DNA of 13,649 nt from Actinomycetota bacterium (GTDB lineage Bacteria; Actinomycetota; Humimicrobiia; Humimicrobiales; Humimicrobiaceae). Numbering within the stretch: position 1 is the first letter of the stretch; each line of letters starts with the position of its first letter. The stretch covers positions 1 through 13,649 of the forward strand of contig JAMCQQ010000382.1 in the NCBI GenBank assembly GCA_023379515.1, in the 5' to 3' direction. Below, piece by piece: positions 6,192 through 13,649 of the stretch. Under the pieces are notes generated by a model, which saw nothing but the letters and a program-made list of their open reading frames with translations, ran no database searches and was not told where the DNA came from. A program made the translations under genes and the position numbers.

Positions 6192-6956
6192 CTATTTTAA
6201 TATCTTGTATGAACGGATATTTGCACACAAGGCGAGGGCGTGACCGGTTCTTGCATTTCTTATTTTGGATATTACCACGGTATTTTTAAATCCTGTTTTT
6301 TCCATAAGTGCTATGAAATCATTCTCGGGCAAGGCTCTGCCGATACACCTGAATAAATCATTTATATTATTAATCGTATCTTCCGGAAGCTTATCCTTTA
6401 AAACTATTTCACAAAGCACAGTTCTGCCGCCTGGTTTTAGCACTCTGTAAACCTCCTTAAAAACCTTCTCTTTATCCGGTGAAAGATTATAAATTCCATT
6501 GGAAGCCACAACATCAAAGAAATTATCTTTAAAAGGGAGATTATCGGAAGAACCGCAAACAAGCTCCACATTATCTATTTTAACAGATTTCATGTTATGC
6601 TTTGCTTTCTCTACCATTTCAGATGAGATGTCAAGGCCATACACTTTTCCTTTGCCGCCTGAAGATCTGGCATAAAAATAAAGATCAAGGCCCGCTCCGC
6701 ATCCTAAATCCAGCACTATTTCACCTTCCTTTAGCTCAATAAAAGGTTGGGGATTATTTGCTCCGGTAAAAGATTCTGTAAATGTTTGCGGCAATTTATC
6801 CAGTATTTCTTTAGGATATCCTACATCTGCTGCAAATTTTTTTCCGACTGGAAAATTAAAAGAACCGCATGGTTCTTCTGCAACCTGACTATATTTTTCT
6901 CTTACCGCTTCTTTGATTTCTTCGGAAGTCATTTCAGTTAATGATTTTTTATTCAT
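6192..6956 (-). CDS. ArsM-like SAM-dependent methyltransferase
   Basis: A 254-residue class I methyltransferase. V-L-D-L-G-C-G-A-G at 81-89 is motif I, G-L-D-I-S-S-E-M at 107-114 is the ribose-binding acid, and R-V-L-K-P-G-G-R at 171-178 is the post-motif III signature. The layout resembles arsenite methyltransferases: a Y-x-x-V N-terminal helix, G-Y-P-K-E-I-L at 46-52, and R-C-I-G-R-A-L-P at 203-210 carrying a conserved Cys (C204). However, the S-N-C of arsenite-methylating enzymes is S-N-G here (152-154), so one of the three arsenic-binding cysteines is absent, although C30, C86 and C134 exist elsewhere. It may methylate another small molecule. The gene ends in the palindromic intergenic region and is divergent from the GT2 gene at 7182. 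The Shine-Dalgarno is weak (an AGG about 10 nt upstream of ATG). Confidence 0.8.
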   Translation of the reverse strand: MNKKSLTEMTSEEIKEAVREKYSQVAEEPCGSFNFPVGKKFAADVGYPKEILDKLPQTFTESFTGANNPQPFIELKEGEIVLDLGCGAGLDLYFYARSSGGKGKVYGLDISSEMVEKAKHNMKSVKIDNVELVCGSSDNLPFKDNFFDVVASNGIYNLSPDKEKVFKEVYRVLKPGGRTVLCEIVLKDKLPEDTINNINDLFRCIGRALPENDFIALMEKTGFKNTVVISKIRNARTGHALALCANIRSYKILK

Positions 6957-7120
6957 TTTTGTTAAACCTATTTTTAGTTATTTATAAAAAACTATTACCA
7001 TTGTACTAACCAAATTGAATTTATAAAAGACAGCCTCCAAAATTTTTACATAACTTTTACTTAACATTTTTTAAATTGGGGACTACAATTACTAAAACTT
7101 CAATAATAGGATTTCAATAA

Positions 7121-7149
7121 AGCAAGTATTAATTGAGCAAGTATTAATA
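7121..7149 (+). repeat. Two direct copies of AGCAAGTATTAAT in a divergent promoter region
   Basis: The 13-mer occurs at 7121-7133 and 7137-7149, starting 16 bp apart, about 33-61 nt upstream of ATG 7182 in the 225-bp gap between divergent genes. Spacing of about one and a half helical turns and the location suit a regulator site, but a chance tandem duplication is equally possible. Confidence 0.4.
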
Positions 7150-7181
7150 TTGAATTATGTGATCGGGCATGAGGCATAAAT

Positions 7182-7907
7182 ATGAAATTATCTGTTATTA
7201 TCCCCGTATATAATGAACCCTCGACAATTGAAGAAATAATAGACCGTGTCAGAGCTTCCGATATTGGTGAAATTGAAAAAGAAATAATAATTGTCGATGA
7301 TTCCAATGACGGTATTACAAGAAAAATATTAAGAGAAAAAATTGAACCAAAAGTGAATATGGTAATTTACAATGAAAATAAAATGGGTAAAGGCGCCGCA
7401 ATCAGGACTGGTTTAAAAAATATAACAGGTGATTTTATTATAATTCAGGATGCTGATCTTGAATATAATCCAGGAGAGTACGCATTATTGCTTAAATCTG
7501 TTTTGAATGGTGAAGCCGATGTTGTTTTAGGTTCAAGATATATGAATAGAGCGCCGCAAAAAGATGAAAGACGCTGGCACTTTTTTGGAAACAGGTTTTT
7601 AACAATACTTTTTAATATTTTCACACATATGCGTTTAACCGATGTAAATACATGCTATAAATTATTTAAAAATGAAGTTATCAGTTCGATAATAATTAAA
7701 GAAAACAAATTTGGAGTTGACGCAGAGCTTGTGCTAAAGGCTGCAAAATTATCTGCAAGAATTAAAGAGATAGCAATTACATACCATGCGAGAAGCTATA
7801 AGGAAGGTAAAAAAATAGGCTTAAAAGATGCATTTAGAGAAATTTTGGTTTTGTTTAAATATAGTTTACCCAGAACTGAAAAAAATAATTTCAATAAAGC
7901 TGCCTGA
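7182..7907 (+). CDS. DPM1-like family 2 glycosyltransferase
   Basis: A 241-residue GT-A protein. L-S-V-I-I-P-V-Y-N-E at 3-12 is the nucleotide-binding start. D39-D40 lie in I-I-I-V-D-D-S-N-D. Q-D-A-D-L-E-Y at 89-95 gives the metal-binding DxD. G-S-R-Y at 117-120, T-D-V-N-T-C-Y-K at 153-160 and F-G-V-D-A-E-L at 177-183 complete the polyprenyl-phosphate mannose/glucose synthase pattern, and the end carries R-S-Y-K-E-G-K-K-I. The length fits a catalytic domain alone with no C-terminal membrane segment, so the enzyme would sit peripherally on the inner membrane face and load one sugar onto a polyprenyl phosphate. A GAGG at 7171-7174 lies 7 nt before ATG, a good Shine-Dalgarno. It is followed after 27 nt by the WecB-like gene, a probable two-gene operon. 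The sugar is not deducible. Confidence 0.88.
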   Translation: MKLSVIIPVYNEPSTIEEIIDRVRASDIGEIEKEIIIVDDSNDGITRKILREKIEPKVNMVIYNENKMGKGAAIRTGLKNITGDFIIIQDADLEYNPGEYALLLKSVLNGEADVVLGSRYMNRAPQKDERRWHFFGNRFLTILFNIFTHMRLTDVNTCYKLFKNEVISSIIIKENKFGVDAELVLKAAKLSARIKEIAITYHARSYKEGKKIGLKDAFREILVLFKYSLPRTEKNNFNKAA

Positions 7908-7934
7908 AATGCCGGAACAAAGAGGCTTATATAT

Positions 7935-9314
7935 ATGGAAAAAATTAATATTAATGAAAATATTCTTAAAAAAATAAAAGCATATGATGGTCCAATTCAC
8001 TTAGTCTTAATCGCTACAAAACCGGATATTATCAAACAGGCACCTTTAATCTTAGAGCTTAAAAAAAGAAATGAATTCGTATTGGTTGTGCATTCAGGTC
8101 AACATCATGACTGGAATCTTTCGGGCGGTTTGGAAGAGGAATTCAATATTTATCCCGACATTAATTTAAACATTAAGGGTTTTCTTTATGAACAGCAATC
8201 ACAAATTATCGACAGGTTAGGTTTTATCCTATCTGAAATTAAAAAAATTGGAAAGCAGGTTATTCCCTATATATATGGAGACACGACGACTGCTGTTGCC
8301 GGTGGAATTGCTTCTTTTGCCAATCTTATTGGTGCCGCTCACATAGAGGCAGGACTGAGGACAATGAGCCCGCCCAAAGAATTTATTATGAATCTTTTGG
8401 GAAACTTTAACGTTGATAACTTTTTTGAGGACCTGAAAGAAACAAGCCTCTGGGAGAAAGGTTCATACGAACCTTATCCCGAACAGTTTGATACCAGGGC
8501 GGCTGCACCTTCGGCTGGCGTTCAGTTTGCTCCGACAAGAATAAATTCAGAAAATCTTTTGGACGAAGGATACGCAAGCGAGAGAGTTTTTGTTGTCGGC
8601 AATCCGGTAAGTGATACTATAAATCTTATTGAAAAACTAGTTGAGAAAAGTAACATTTTTGAGAAATATCCTATTCTGGCGGAAGGCGGCATTATTCGTT
8701 TTTGCGTACATAGACGTGAAAATATTACTTCTTACCATAGGTTTATGTCCATATATGAAAGTATGGCAGAATTAATTCATGAAGGAAAAACAGTTCTTTT
8801 TATTTCCCTTGGTGCAACTGAAAAGGCACTTGAAGTCTATAGACTGAAAGAAGAAACTCTTGAATTAGCTAAAAAACATAAAAATTTTATATACTCACAA
8901 GTTTGGCCACATTATACAGATGTAATTGCGGCAATGAAAAAATGCAGTGTAGTAGTGACAGACTCCGGAAGCATACAGGAAGAAACCAATATACTTGGTT
9001 TGCCCGGAGTGGTTTTGCGTTTTAATTCTGATAGGCCGGAAGCAATTTTTTCCGGTTCCAATATCCTGGCTCCTCCCATCAGTAAGGAAGTTATTCTCAA
9101 AATTGTGCGTCAGATAGTGTCAGATAAAAATATGAATATGAATATGCGAAAGGCACCAAAACTTTATGGCGAAGAAGTGTGCGGAAAAATTATTGATGTT
9201 ATTAATAGAATTACTAAAAAAGAATATTTCTTTAATTTATTTAAGCTAATGGAGCATGACAGATTAGGTCTAAGTAAAATGCATTTCTGGCGAAAAGGAG
9301 AGACTATCTGGTAG
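7935..9314 (+). CDS. wecB: Non-hydrolysing UDP-N-acetylglucosamine 2-epimerase, variant with an insertion
   Basis: A 459-residue protein. Epimerase landmarks are in order: [12 protein letters not shown] at 27-38 (K34 matches E. coli K15), S-G-Q-H at 54-57, G-D-T-T-T at 115-119 (D116), H-I-E-A-G-L-R-T at 136-143 (E138), P-Y-P-E-Q at 180-184 (E183), V-H-R-R-E-N at 258-263 (H259), and T-D-S-G-S-I-Q-E-E at 342-350. All catalytic residues known from WecB are present. The usual G-T-R-P is A-T-K-P. About 30 extra residues sit between the E138 and E183 motifs, and the protein is ~80 residues longer than E. coli WecB. The reaction is UDP-GlcNAc to UDP-ManNAc, for surface polysaccharide synthesis. AAAGAGG at 7919-7925 gives a good Shine-Dalgarno 9 nt from ATG. 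Its stop overlaps the convergent reductase gene by 11 bp. Confidence 0.88.
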   Translation: MEKININENILKKIKAYDGPIHLVLIATKPDIIKQAPLILELKKRNEFVLVVHSGQHHDWNLSGGLEEEFNIYPDINLNIKGFLYEQQSQIIDRLGFILSEIKKIGKQVIPYIYGDTTTAVAGGIASFANLIGAAHIEAGLRTMSPPKEFIMNLLGNFNVDNFFEDLKETSLWEKGSYEPYPEQFDTRAAAPSAGVQFAPTRINSENLLDEGYASERVFVVGNPVSDTINLIEKLVEKSNIFEKYPILAEGGIIRFCVHRRENITSYHRFMSIYESMAELIHEGKTVLFISLGATEKALEVYRLKEETLELAKKHKNFIYSQVWPHYTDVIAAMKKCSVVVTDSGSIQEETNILGLPGVVLRFNSDRPEAIFSGSNILAPPISKEVILKIVRQIVSDKNMNMNMRKAPKLYGEEVCGKIIDVINRITKKEYFFNLFKLMEHDRLGLSKMHFWRKGETIW

Positions 9315-10245
9315 AAGAATCAATATACCAGCCAATTGTCTTTTTCAGGCCTTCGTCAAAATTTGTTTTTGCCTTAAAACCAAATTCTTTGGCAGCACGT
9401 GAAACATCAAGGCATCTTCTTGGCTGACCATCAGGTTTTGAAACATCCCAGACAATTCTGCCTTTATAACCAATCAGATCTTTAATCTTTTCAGCCAAAT
9501 CCTTAATTGGGGTTTCGATTCCTGTCCCAATGTTTACAGGTTCTGACTTGTCGTAAGACTGTGCAGCTTTGACAATTCCTTCGGCACAATCTTCAGCATA
9601 TATGAATTCTCGGGTAGCTTTTCCGGTTCCCCAGACGATAACCTCATCCGAATCATTGATTTTAGCCTCATAAAATTTTCTGATCAAGGCAGGTACGACA
9701 TGGGAAAACTTAGGATCAAAATTATCTCCCGGACCATACAAGTTTACAGGAAGCAGAAAAATTGAATTAAAACCATACTGCTGCCTGTATGCCTGTGACT
9801 GTACAAGGAGCATTTTTTTTGCCAATCCATACGGGCCGGTTACTTCATCCGGATAGCCGTTCCAGAGATTTTCTTCCCTGAAAGGCACAGGGGTAAATTT
9901 TGGATATGCACATATTGTTCCGATTATAACGAACTTTTCGATATTGCTAACCCGTGCCTGTTCAATAAGTTGAATCCCCATTATCAGGTTGTCATAAAAA
10001 TAGCTTCCCGGTTTGTCAAGATTGGCTCCTATTCCGCCGACTGTAGCAGCAAGGTGAATTACCATATCTGCCTTTGCATAGGCATACATTTTCTTTATTG
10101 CCGCAAGATCTCTTAAATCATATTCTTCAATGGTAGGGACAAAAATATTTTTACATCGGTTCTCATTCAATTTCTTTACAACATTCTTGCCTAAAAAACC
10201 AGCTCCTCCGGTCACTATTATTTTTTTAGTTTTTAGATCCAACAT
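9304..10245 (-). CDS. fcl: GDP-L-fucose synthase-like NAD(P)-dependent epimerase/reductase
   Basis: A 313-residue extended SDR, the usual Fcl/WcaG length. T-G-G-A-G-F-L-G at 12-19 binds the dinucleotide. [10 protein letters not shown] at 66-75 and the Y-D-N stretch at 84-86 are Fcl blocks. Y139-x-x-x-K143 is the catalytic pair. C112 and H182 (S-H-V-V-P-A-L-I at 181-188) match the active-site Cys and His of GDP-fucose synthase. [10 protein letters not shown] at 205-214 is highly characteristic. The catalytic Ser position is Thr110 (G-T-I-C instead of G-S-S-C). The enzyme converts GDP-4-keto-6-deoxy-mannose to GDP-L-fucose. Its partner GDP-mannose 4,6-dehydratase is not in this window. The gene is third after the DUF2723 and SGNH genes on the minus strand and overlaps the convergent epimerase gene at its 3' end. 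The region before ATG is G-rich (GGGCGGGGC) and acts at best as a loose Shine-Dalgarno. Confidence 0.85.
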   Translation of the reverse strand: MLDLKTKKIIVTGGAGFLGKNVVKKLNENRCKNIFVPTIEEYDLRDLAAIKKMYAYAKADMVIHLAATVGGIGANLDKPGSYFYDNLIMGIQLIEQARVSNIEKFVIIGTICAYPKFTPVPFREENLWNGYPDEVTGPYGLAKKMLLVQSQAYRQQYGFNSIFLLPVNLYGPGDNFDPKFSHVVPALIRKFYEAKINDSDEVIVWGTGKATREFIYAEDCAEGIVKAAQSYDKSEPVNIGTGIETPIKDLAEKIKDLIGYKGRIVWDVSKPDGQPRRCLDVSRAAKEFGFKAKTNFDEGLKKTIGWYIDSSTR

Positions 10246-10398
10246 ATGCCCCGCCCGATAAGATAATTAATAAAAAAATAAAAAAATTAACAGAAAAATA
10301 AAAATATTGACTTATATTATGTTCTAATTAACAAGATTTTTGATTTATTGTTTAAATAAATTATATCAAAATAAAAAATAATATTTATTATAATGTTC
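10246..10398. other. Very AT-rich spacer between the SGNH and fucose-synthase-like genes
   Basis: This 153-bp gap consists mostly of A and T with several A runs. I see no convincing hairpin terminator and no open frame worth reporting. It may hold a promoter for the reductase gene, but no clear -35/-10 pair stands out. Confidence 0.4.
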
Positions 10399-12006
10399 CT
10401 AATTTTGTTCAATATCCGGAAGCAGACCACCGTCAATATCCAGGTACCGGGTGATTGTTTTAAAAATTTCATTTGCTGCTAACTCGGTTCCTGCTTTGGT
10501 CCAATGCATGCCGTCTTTTTTAAAATAATTCTTTGGATCTTTGGACATAATACTATATAAATCTATATAAACGGCGCCATATTTCGGGCATAAATCATTT
10601 TTTAAAATATCATTAAAAACCGTATAATTTGCTTTATTTATCCATTTTGGAATTGACGTATCTATAAAACCTACACCATAAACAAAAACTTTGGCTCCTG
10701 TACTGACAGCTTGCCTTAAAAGGATATCCATATGATACCTGAAAAGACCCGCCTCCTCACCTGCATCGTTGGTGCCATATCCGATAATTAAAATATCGGG
10801 TTTATGGATCCTTACATCGCTGTCAAATCTTCCAATTGCCTGATTTGCCATCTCCCCCTTTACACCGCTTGGGATTATATTAAATTTTGCATGCGTATAC
10901 TGCTTTTCAAGAAGTCCCGCTAAAATCTCCGGCCATTTTGAAATGACAACATGTGAATCCCCCATGCAGACTACTGAGTGAAATGAAACAGGACTTACTT
11001 TCAGCGAAGTGGTTTCCAGTTCTATTTCCTGACCATCTGCTTCTAAAAAGAAACCGGATTTAATTTCGGTTTCAAAAGTAAGATAATCCGCAACAAAAAC
11101 ATTAAATGAAAATTCTTTTACTTCTCCCCTTTTTAACTTCCCTATTTTCCACTTTAGCAGGCTTTTATTCGGGCTCAAGGTAAAGTCAGAATTTTTAGCT
11201 TCCGCAGTGCCTTCAACGTATCCCGTACCGACAGGTACAGGGCAATTCAAAGTAATATTAAATCCATCTTTTTTACCACTGTTTTTAACTAAAATTGTAT
11301 ATTTTATTTTATCCCGGGACCATATTTTTCCACCGCTCAGATCTTTTGCTTTAACTGTTGAGCTACTGTAGTCGGCAATCCCGTCAATTATTCCTTCTGA
11401 AGCTTTTTCCGATAATAATTTATCACCATAAAAAGCAGAAGCTTTAACCGTAAACTTTTCCCCATCTTCAAAATCTTTTCCTGCTATTGCGCTGAATTTA
11501 ATCGTGGCGATTTTTCCGGCTCCAATTTCGGATATATCCCAGAAGATTTTTTTACTTAATGGATCATAAAGACCTCCCGAATTTTCTTCCGGCGATATAT
11601 CTTCAAGCTTTTGCGGAAGAAGGCTTATGACACTGATATTTTCGGCCATCTTGCTGCTTTCGTTTTTAATTACTATTTCAACAGTTATCCTGTCACCTGC
11701 ATAAATATCGGAGCTTTTAGCTATAAACTCGGAGCTGTTTATATCTTTTTCAATCCTTATTTCGCTAATATTTAAATTGAAATTTTCAGCATTTTGCGGA
11801 TTTGGGTCCAATTGGTCAGAATCCATACTGCCTGAGTTTTGAGTTGGGTTGGAATTTTGAGTTTCAGCGGAGCTTTGGAACTTATCGGCAGCACGATTGT
11901 TAAAATAAAAAAAATAAAAATAAAATGCAAGGCTCATAACAATAACTGCGGCAAGCACCGCTGCCATAATCCGACTGTTGTTTCTATTTTTGTTTTTGTC
12001 AGTCAA
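10399..12006 (-). CDS. Membrane-anchored surface protein with two DUF11-like domains and an SGNH/GDSL hydrolase
   Basis: A 535-residue protein. Residues 1-13 are polar and basic, 14-34 form one membrane helix, and 40-78 are a low-complexity N/S/Q-rich linker, so the rest is outside the cell. Two DUF11/CARDB-like beta-sandwiches follow (~82-205 with K-N-E-S at 114-117 and I-F-W-D at 154-157; ~216-335 with V-K-N-S-G at 240-244 and L-K-W-K-I at 284-288). Residues ~344-522 are an SGNH hydrolase: G-D-S at 349-351 (nucleophile S351), G-x-N-D as G-T-N-D at 411-414, and D498-x-x-H501. Likely role: removing O-acyl groups from surface glycan. The start is TTG with AAAGG (12015-12019) 8 nt upstream. The later ATG at residue 14 would remove the positive charges before the helix. 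It lies 81 bp downstream of the DUF2723 gene. Confidence 0.82.
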   Translation of the reverse strand: MTDKNKNRNNSRIMAAVLAAVIVMSLAFYFYFFYFNNRAADKFQSSAETQNSNPTQNSGSMDSDQLDPNPQNAENFNLNISEIRIEKDINSSEFIAKSSDIYAGDRITVEIVIKNESSKMAENISVISLLPQKLEDISPEENSGGLYDPLSKKIFWDISEIGAGKIATIKFSAIAGKDFEDGEKFTVKASAFYGDKLLSEKASEGIIDGIADYSSSTVKAKDLSGGKIWSRDKIKYTILVKNSGKKDGFNITLNCPVPVGTGYVEGTAEAKNSDFTLSPNKSLLKWKIGKLKRGEVKEFSFNVFVADYLTFETEIKSGFFLEADGQEIELETTSLKVSPVSFHSVVCMGDSHVVISKWPEILAGLLEKQYTHAKFNIIPSGVKGEMANQAIGRFDSDVRIHKPDILIIGYGTNDAGEEAGLFRYHMDILLRQAVSTGAKVFVYGVGFIDTSIPKWINKANYTVFNDILKNDLCPKYGAVYIDLYSIMSKDPKNYFKKDGMHWTKAGTELAANEIFKTITRYLDIDGGLLPDIEQN

Positions 12007-12019
12007 TGCTTCTGCCTTT
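12007..12019 (-). promoter_or_regulatory. Ribosome binding site that selects the TTG start of the SGNH gene
   Basis: AAAGG on the minus strand (12019-12015) stands 8 nt before TTG at 12006-12004. No ATG or GTG with comparable spacing exists nearby, so this site supports the TTG start. Confidence 0.55.
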
Positions 12020-12087
12020 TATTAACATGGATATAAATTATAAAAAAATGACTTCAAACAATACATGATATTATTAATTAAATATTC

Positions 12088-13649
12088 TTATTTTACTATC
12101 ACTTTTACTTTTGGCCCCTCTATATACATATTGCCTGCAGTTATCCTGAATTCTATCTCTCCTTCTGCTTTTGCATCAGCCTGGCACAAAAATGACAGCT
12201 TATACTGCCCACCGGGTTCAACCGGGTATGGGCCAGCTGTCCACATATATATCCCTTTTGCCATTCCCGGCGCACTTTTCATGTCAGAGCCAGGGTCCAC
12301 CTCTATGAATTTCAGCATTTTTGGAAGCTTGAGCTCTATTGAGCTCATATTTAAGACCGTCGTGCTGTTATTTTTTATAAAATATGAAATTGTAATCTTG
12401 CTTCCAAAACCTATCTCATAATTTTCTTTTTCAGCAGATATTTCGGCATCAACCTTGATTGAATTTATCTTATATACAAGGAAGCTTTCCTCAAATCCCT
12501 CCTGATAGAACCTTTCTCCAAATTTCGAGACACCATAATATTGGCTTAAATCCGGCAGATAAGCATCGGTATAATATATATCATTCTTTCCTATATTTTC
12601 TTTAACAAGCACTTTTATATCATCAAGGTTAACATTTCTTATTATTTTTATATTTTTTTTCGTTTCAAATTGATCAATATAGATTGGAACATGAGCCGTA
12701 AGTGAATTTGATATAATTATTGAATTTTCTTTCACACTCTCAAGAATGCTTTTCCAGTAATCATAAACATAAGTTTCTTTACTCATATCCATTTTCGAAA
12801 AATTAGCGGCAAAAAGATTTATGGGAAAAAGCGAAATAGCCATAAAAAATATCAACAGGAAAACTGCCCTGAATATAACATATTTATTATCAATCCTGGC
12901 GGGAGCGCTTTTATCCTCATCTGTTCTTTTGGCACTCTGCAGGAATTTAATCCTGTTTGAAAAAAATTTTTTTAAATATTTATTAAAAAAAACTGCAATA
13001 CTTTCTTTGATCCAGTAAAGTCCGCCGGCAAATGGAACGCATAAAAAACAAACCATAGTGGTCAGGTAAAAATGAGTTGCAGTTTTCTCATAAAAAAGAA
13101 TCGGAACCAGATTTAAAACAATAAGTGAAATAATCAGAATAAAATATTTTCTCTGCCGGATTGCCAGATAAACCAGACCTATGATAAAAACAATCAGGAC
13201 AATTATCGTAAAATCACCCTTCAGCAATTCGATATAACTCAACAGCATCTTTTTTAACATTTCAAAACCCTTAAATCCGAAATCTGACTTGTACCTGTCC
13301 CCTGATATATAATTAATGAACCTTGAGAAAGTTGTAACATTTCCATATCCCTGAAGCGATCTGATGGGAATATATAAATAAAGCAGGTTTGGTGAAATTA
13401 TAAGAGCAAGTATTATAAAAAATTTTTTTATTTTAAATACCTGGTGCCAGTCTACATAGACCGGAAAAATCATAAAAGCCAGGGCAAGAAACAGCGATAT
13501 CGGATGATTCGTGAAACTAAGACCTATAAGAAAATAATAAAGATACAAAAATTTATTATTTTTTGTGCTTGCCCAATAGTATCCCACCAGCATTATTATT
13601 GCTGTAAAAAAAGTACTAAGTGTATAGACCTCTCCTGTATGTCGGGCAG
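12088..13649 (-). CDS. DUF2723 (TMEM260-like) GT-C membrane protein with C-terminal DUF11-like domain, 5' end beyond the window
   Basis: The frame stays open to the right edge: upstream of the ATG at 13593 it reads R-H-T-G-E-V-Y-T-L without a stop, and the E-V-Y-T-L stretch is a DUF2723 block. The ATG is therefore internal and the gene continues outside; 519 residues are seen. Numbering from that ATG: L-S-F-T-N-H-P at 25-31 and L-Y-I-P-I-R-S at 73-79 are family motifs, and about six to seven hydrophobic helices run to ~262. A soluble domain spans ~265-375. Residues ~380-501 form a DUF11-like sandwich (I-K-N-N-S at 406-410, Y-M-W-T-A at 449-453), like those of the next gene. DUF2723 proteins resemble protein O-mannosyltransferases using lipid-linked sugars; the acceptor here is unknown. 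The fusion with a DUF11-like tail and the matching neighbour suggest a shared extracellular complex or substrate. Confidence 0.85.
   Translation of the reverse strand, partial: ARHTGEVYTLSTFFTAIIMLVGYYWASTKNNKFLYLYYFLIGLSFTNHPISLFLALAFMIFPVYVDWHQVFKIKKFFIILALIISPNLLYLYIPIRSLQGYGNVTTFSRFINYISGDRYKSDFGFKGFEMLKKMLLSYIELLKGDFTIIVLIVFIIGLVYLAIRQRKYFILIISLIVLNLVPILFYEKTATHFYLTTMVCFLCVPFAGGLYWIKESIAVFFNKYLKKFFSNRIKFLQSAKRTDEDKSAPARIDNKYVIFRAVFLLIFFMAISLFPINLFAANFSKMDMSKETYVYDYWKSILESVKENSIIISNSLTAHVPIYIDQFETKKNIKIIRNVNLDDIKVLVKENIGKNDIYYTDAYLPDLSQYYGVSKFGERFYQEGFEESFLVYKINSIKVDAEISAEKENYEIGFGSKITISYFIKNNSTTVLNMSSIELKLPKMLKFIEVDPGSDMKSAPGMAKGIYMWTAGPYPVEPGGQYKLSFLCQADAKAEGEIEFRITAGNMYIEGPKVKVIVK

Noticed and set aside
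9130..9146. Repeated ATGAAT units giving M-N-M-N-M in the epimerase
   Set aside because: Only about three short units in a variable C-terminal stretch; no sign of a functional microsatellite.
12065..12421. 118-codon plus-strand open frame
   Set aside because: It lies antisense to the clearly conserved C-terminal domain of the DUF2723 gene and has no recognisable motif.
13591..13593. ATG at 13593 as the start of the DUF2723 gene
   Set aside because: The frame is open to the edge of the window and the upstream codons encode a conserved family block, so the ATG is internal.

Overview
The window is AT-rich bacterial DNA with dense, short-spaced genes, ATG and TTG starts and a mixture of good, weak and absent Shine-Dalgarno sequences. 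Nothing here fixes the phylum. I would call it an uncultured low-GC bacterium using the standard bacterial code. No rRNA, tRNA, CRISPR array, transposase or replication gene is visible. The content is a surface-glycan (exopolysaccharide or protein/lipid glycosylation) accessory region next to a rearranged toxin-antitoxin locus.

Region 1-1040 is an AbiE-type toxin-antitoxin locus in a fold-back arrangement. The plus strand carries the C-terminus of an AbiEii nucleotidyltransferase toxin, followed by the first ~45 codons of a winged-helix AbiEi-like antitoxin. At about base 445 the sequence flips, and the minus strand carries the N-terminal 185 residues of the same AbiEii gene. The shared 98 bp (1-98 and 445-542) form a perfect inverted repeat, and ~9-10 bp of apparent microhomology lies at the junction. 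It is either a real inversion or a fold-back chimera at a contig end. The toxin promoter (1009-1037, minus) is strong-looking, has palindromes in its spacer and over its start, and would give a leaderless message.

Region 1245-5832 (plus) holds a GT-C membrane glycosyltransferase with an extracytoplasmic C-terminal beta-sandwich, a left-handed beta-helix O-acyltransferase, and a methyltransferase/GT2 fusion. Region 5833-6191 is a convergent intergenic gap containing a 220-bp imperfect palindrome with two inner hairpins, either a MITE-like repeat or a structured RNA/terminator. Region 6192-6956 (minus) is an ArsM-like SAM methyltransferase lacking one signature cysteine.

Region 7182-9314 (plus) is a DPM1-like GT2 and a WecB-type UDP-GlcNAc 2-epimerase. 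Region 9304-13649 (minus) is, in transcription order, a DUF2723 (TMEM260-like) GT-C protein that runs off the right edge, a membrane-anchored protein with two DUF11-like domains and an SGNH hydrolase, and a GDP-L-fucose synthase-like reductase.

A plausible joint picture, by inference: WecB supplies UDP-ManNAc and the Fcl-like enzyme supplies GDP-L-fucose or a similar deoxysugar. The two polyprenyl-phosphate-type GT2 domains load sugars on lipid carriers inside. The two GT-C proteins transfer them outside. The beta-helix acyltransferase and the surface SGNH hydrolase add and remove acyl groups.
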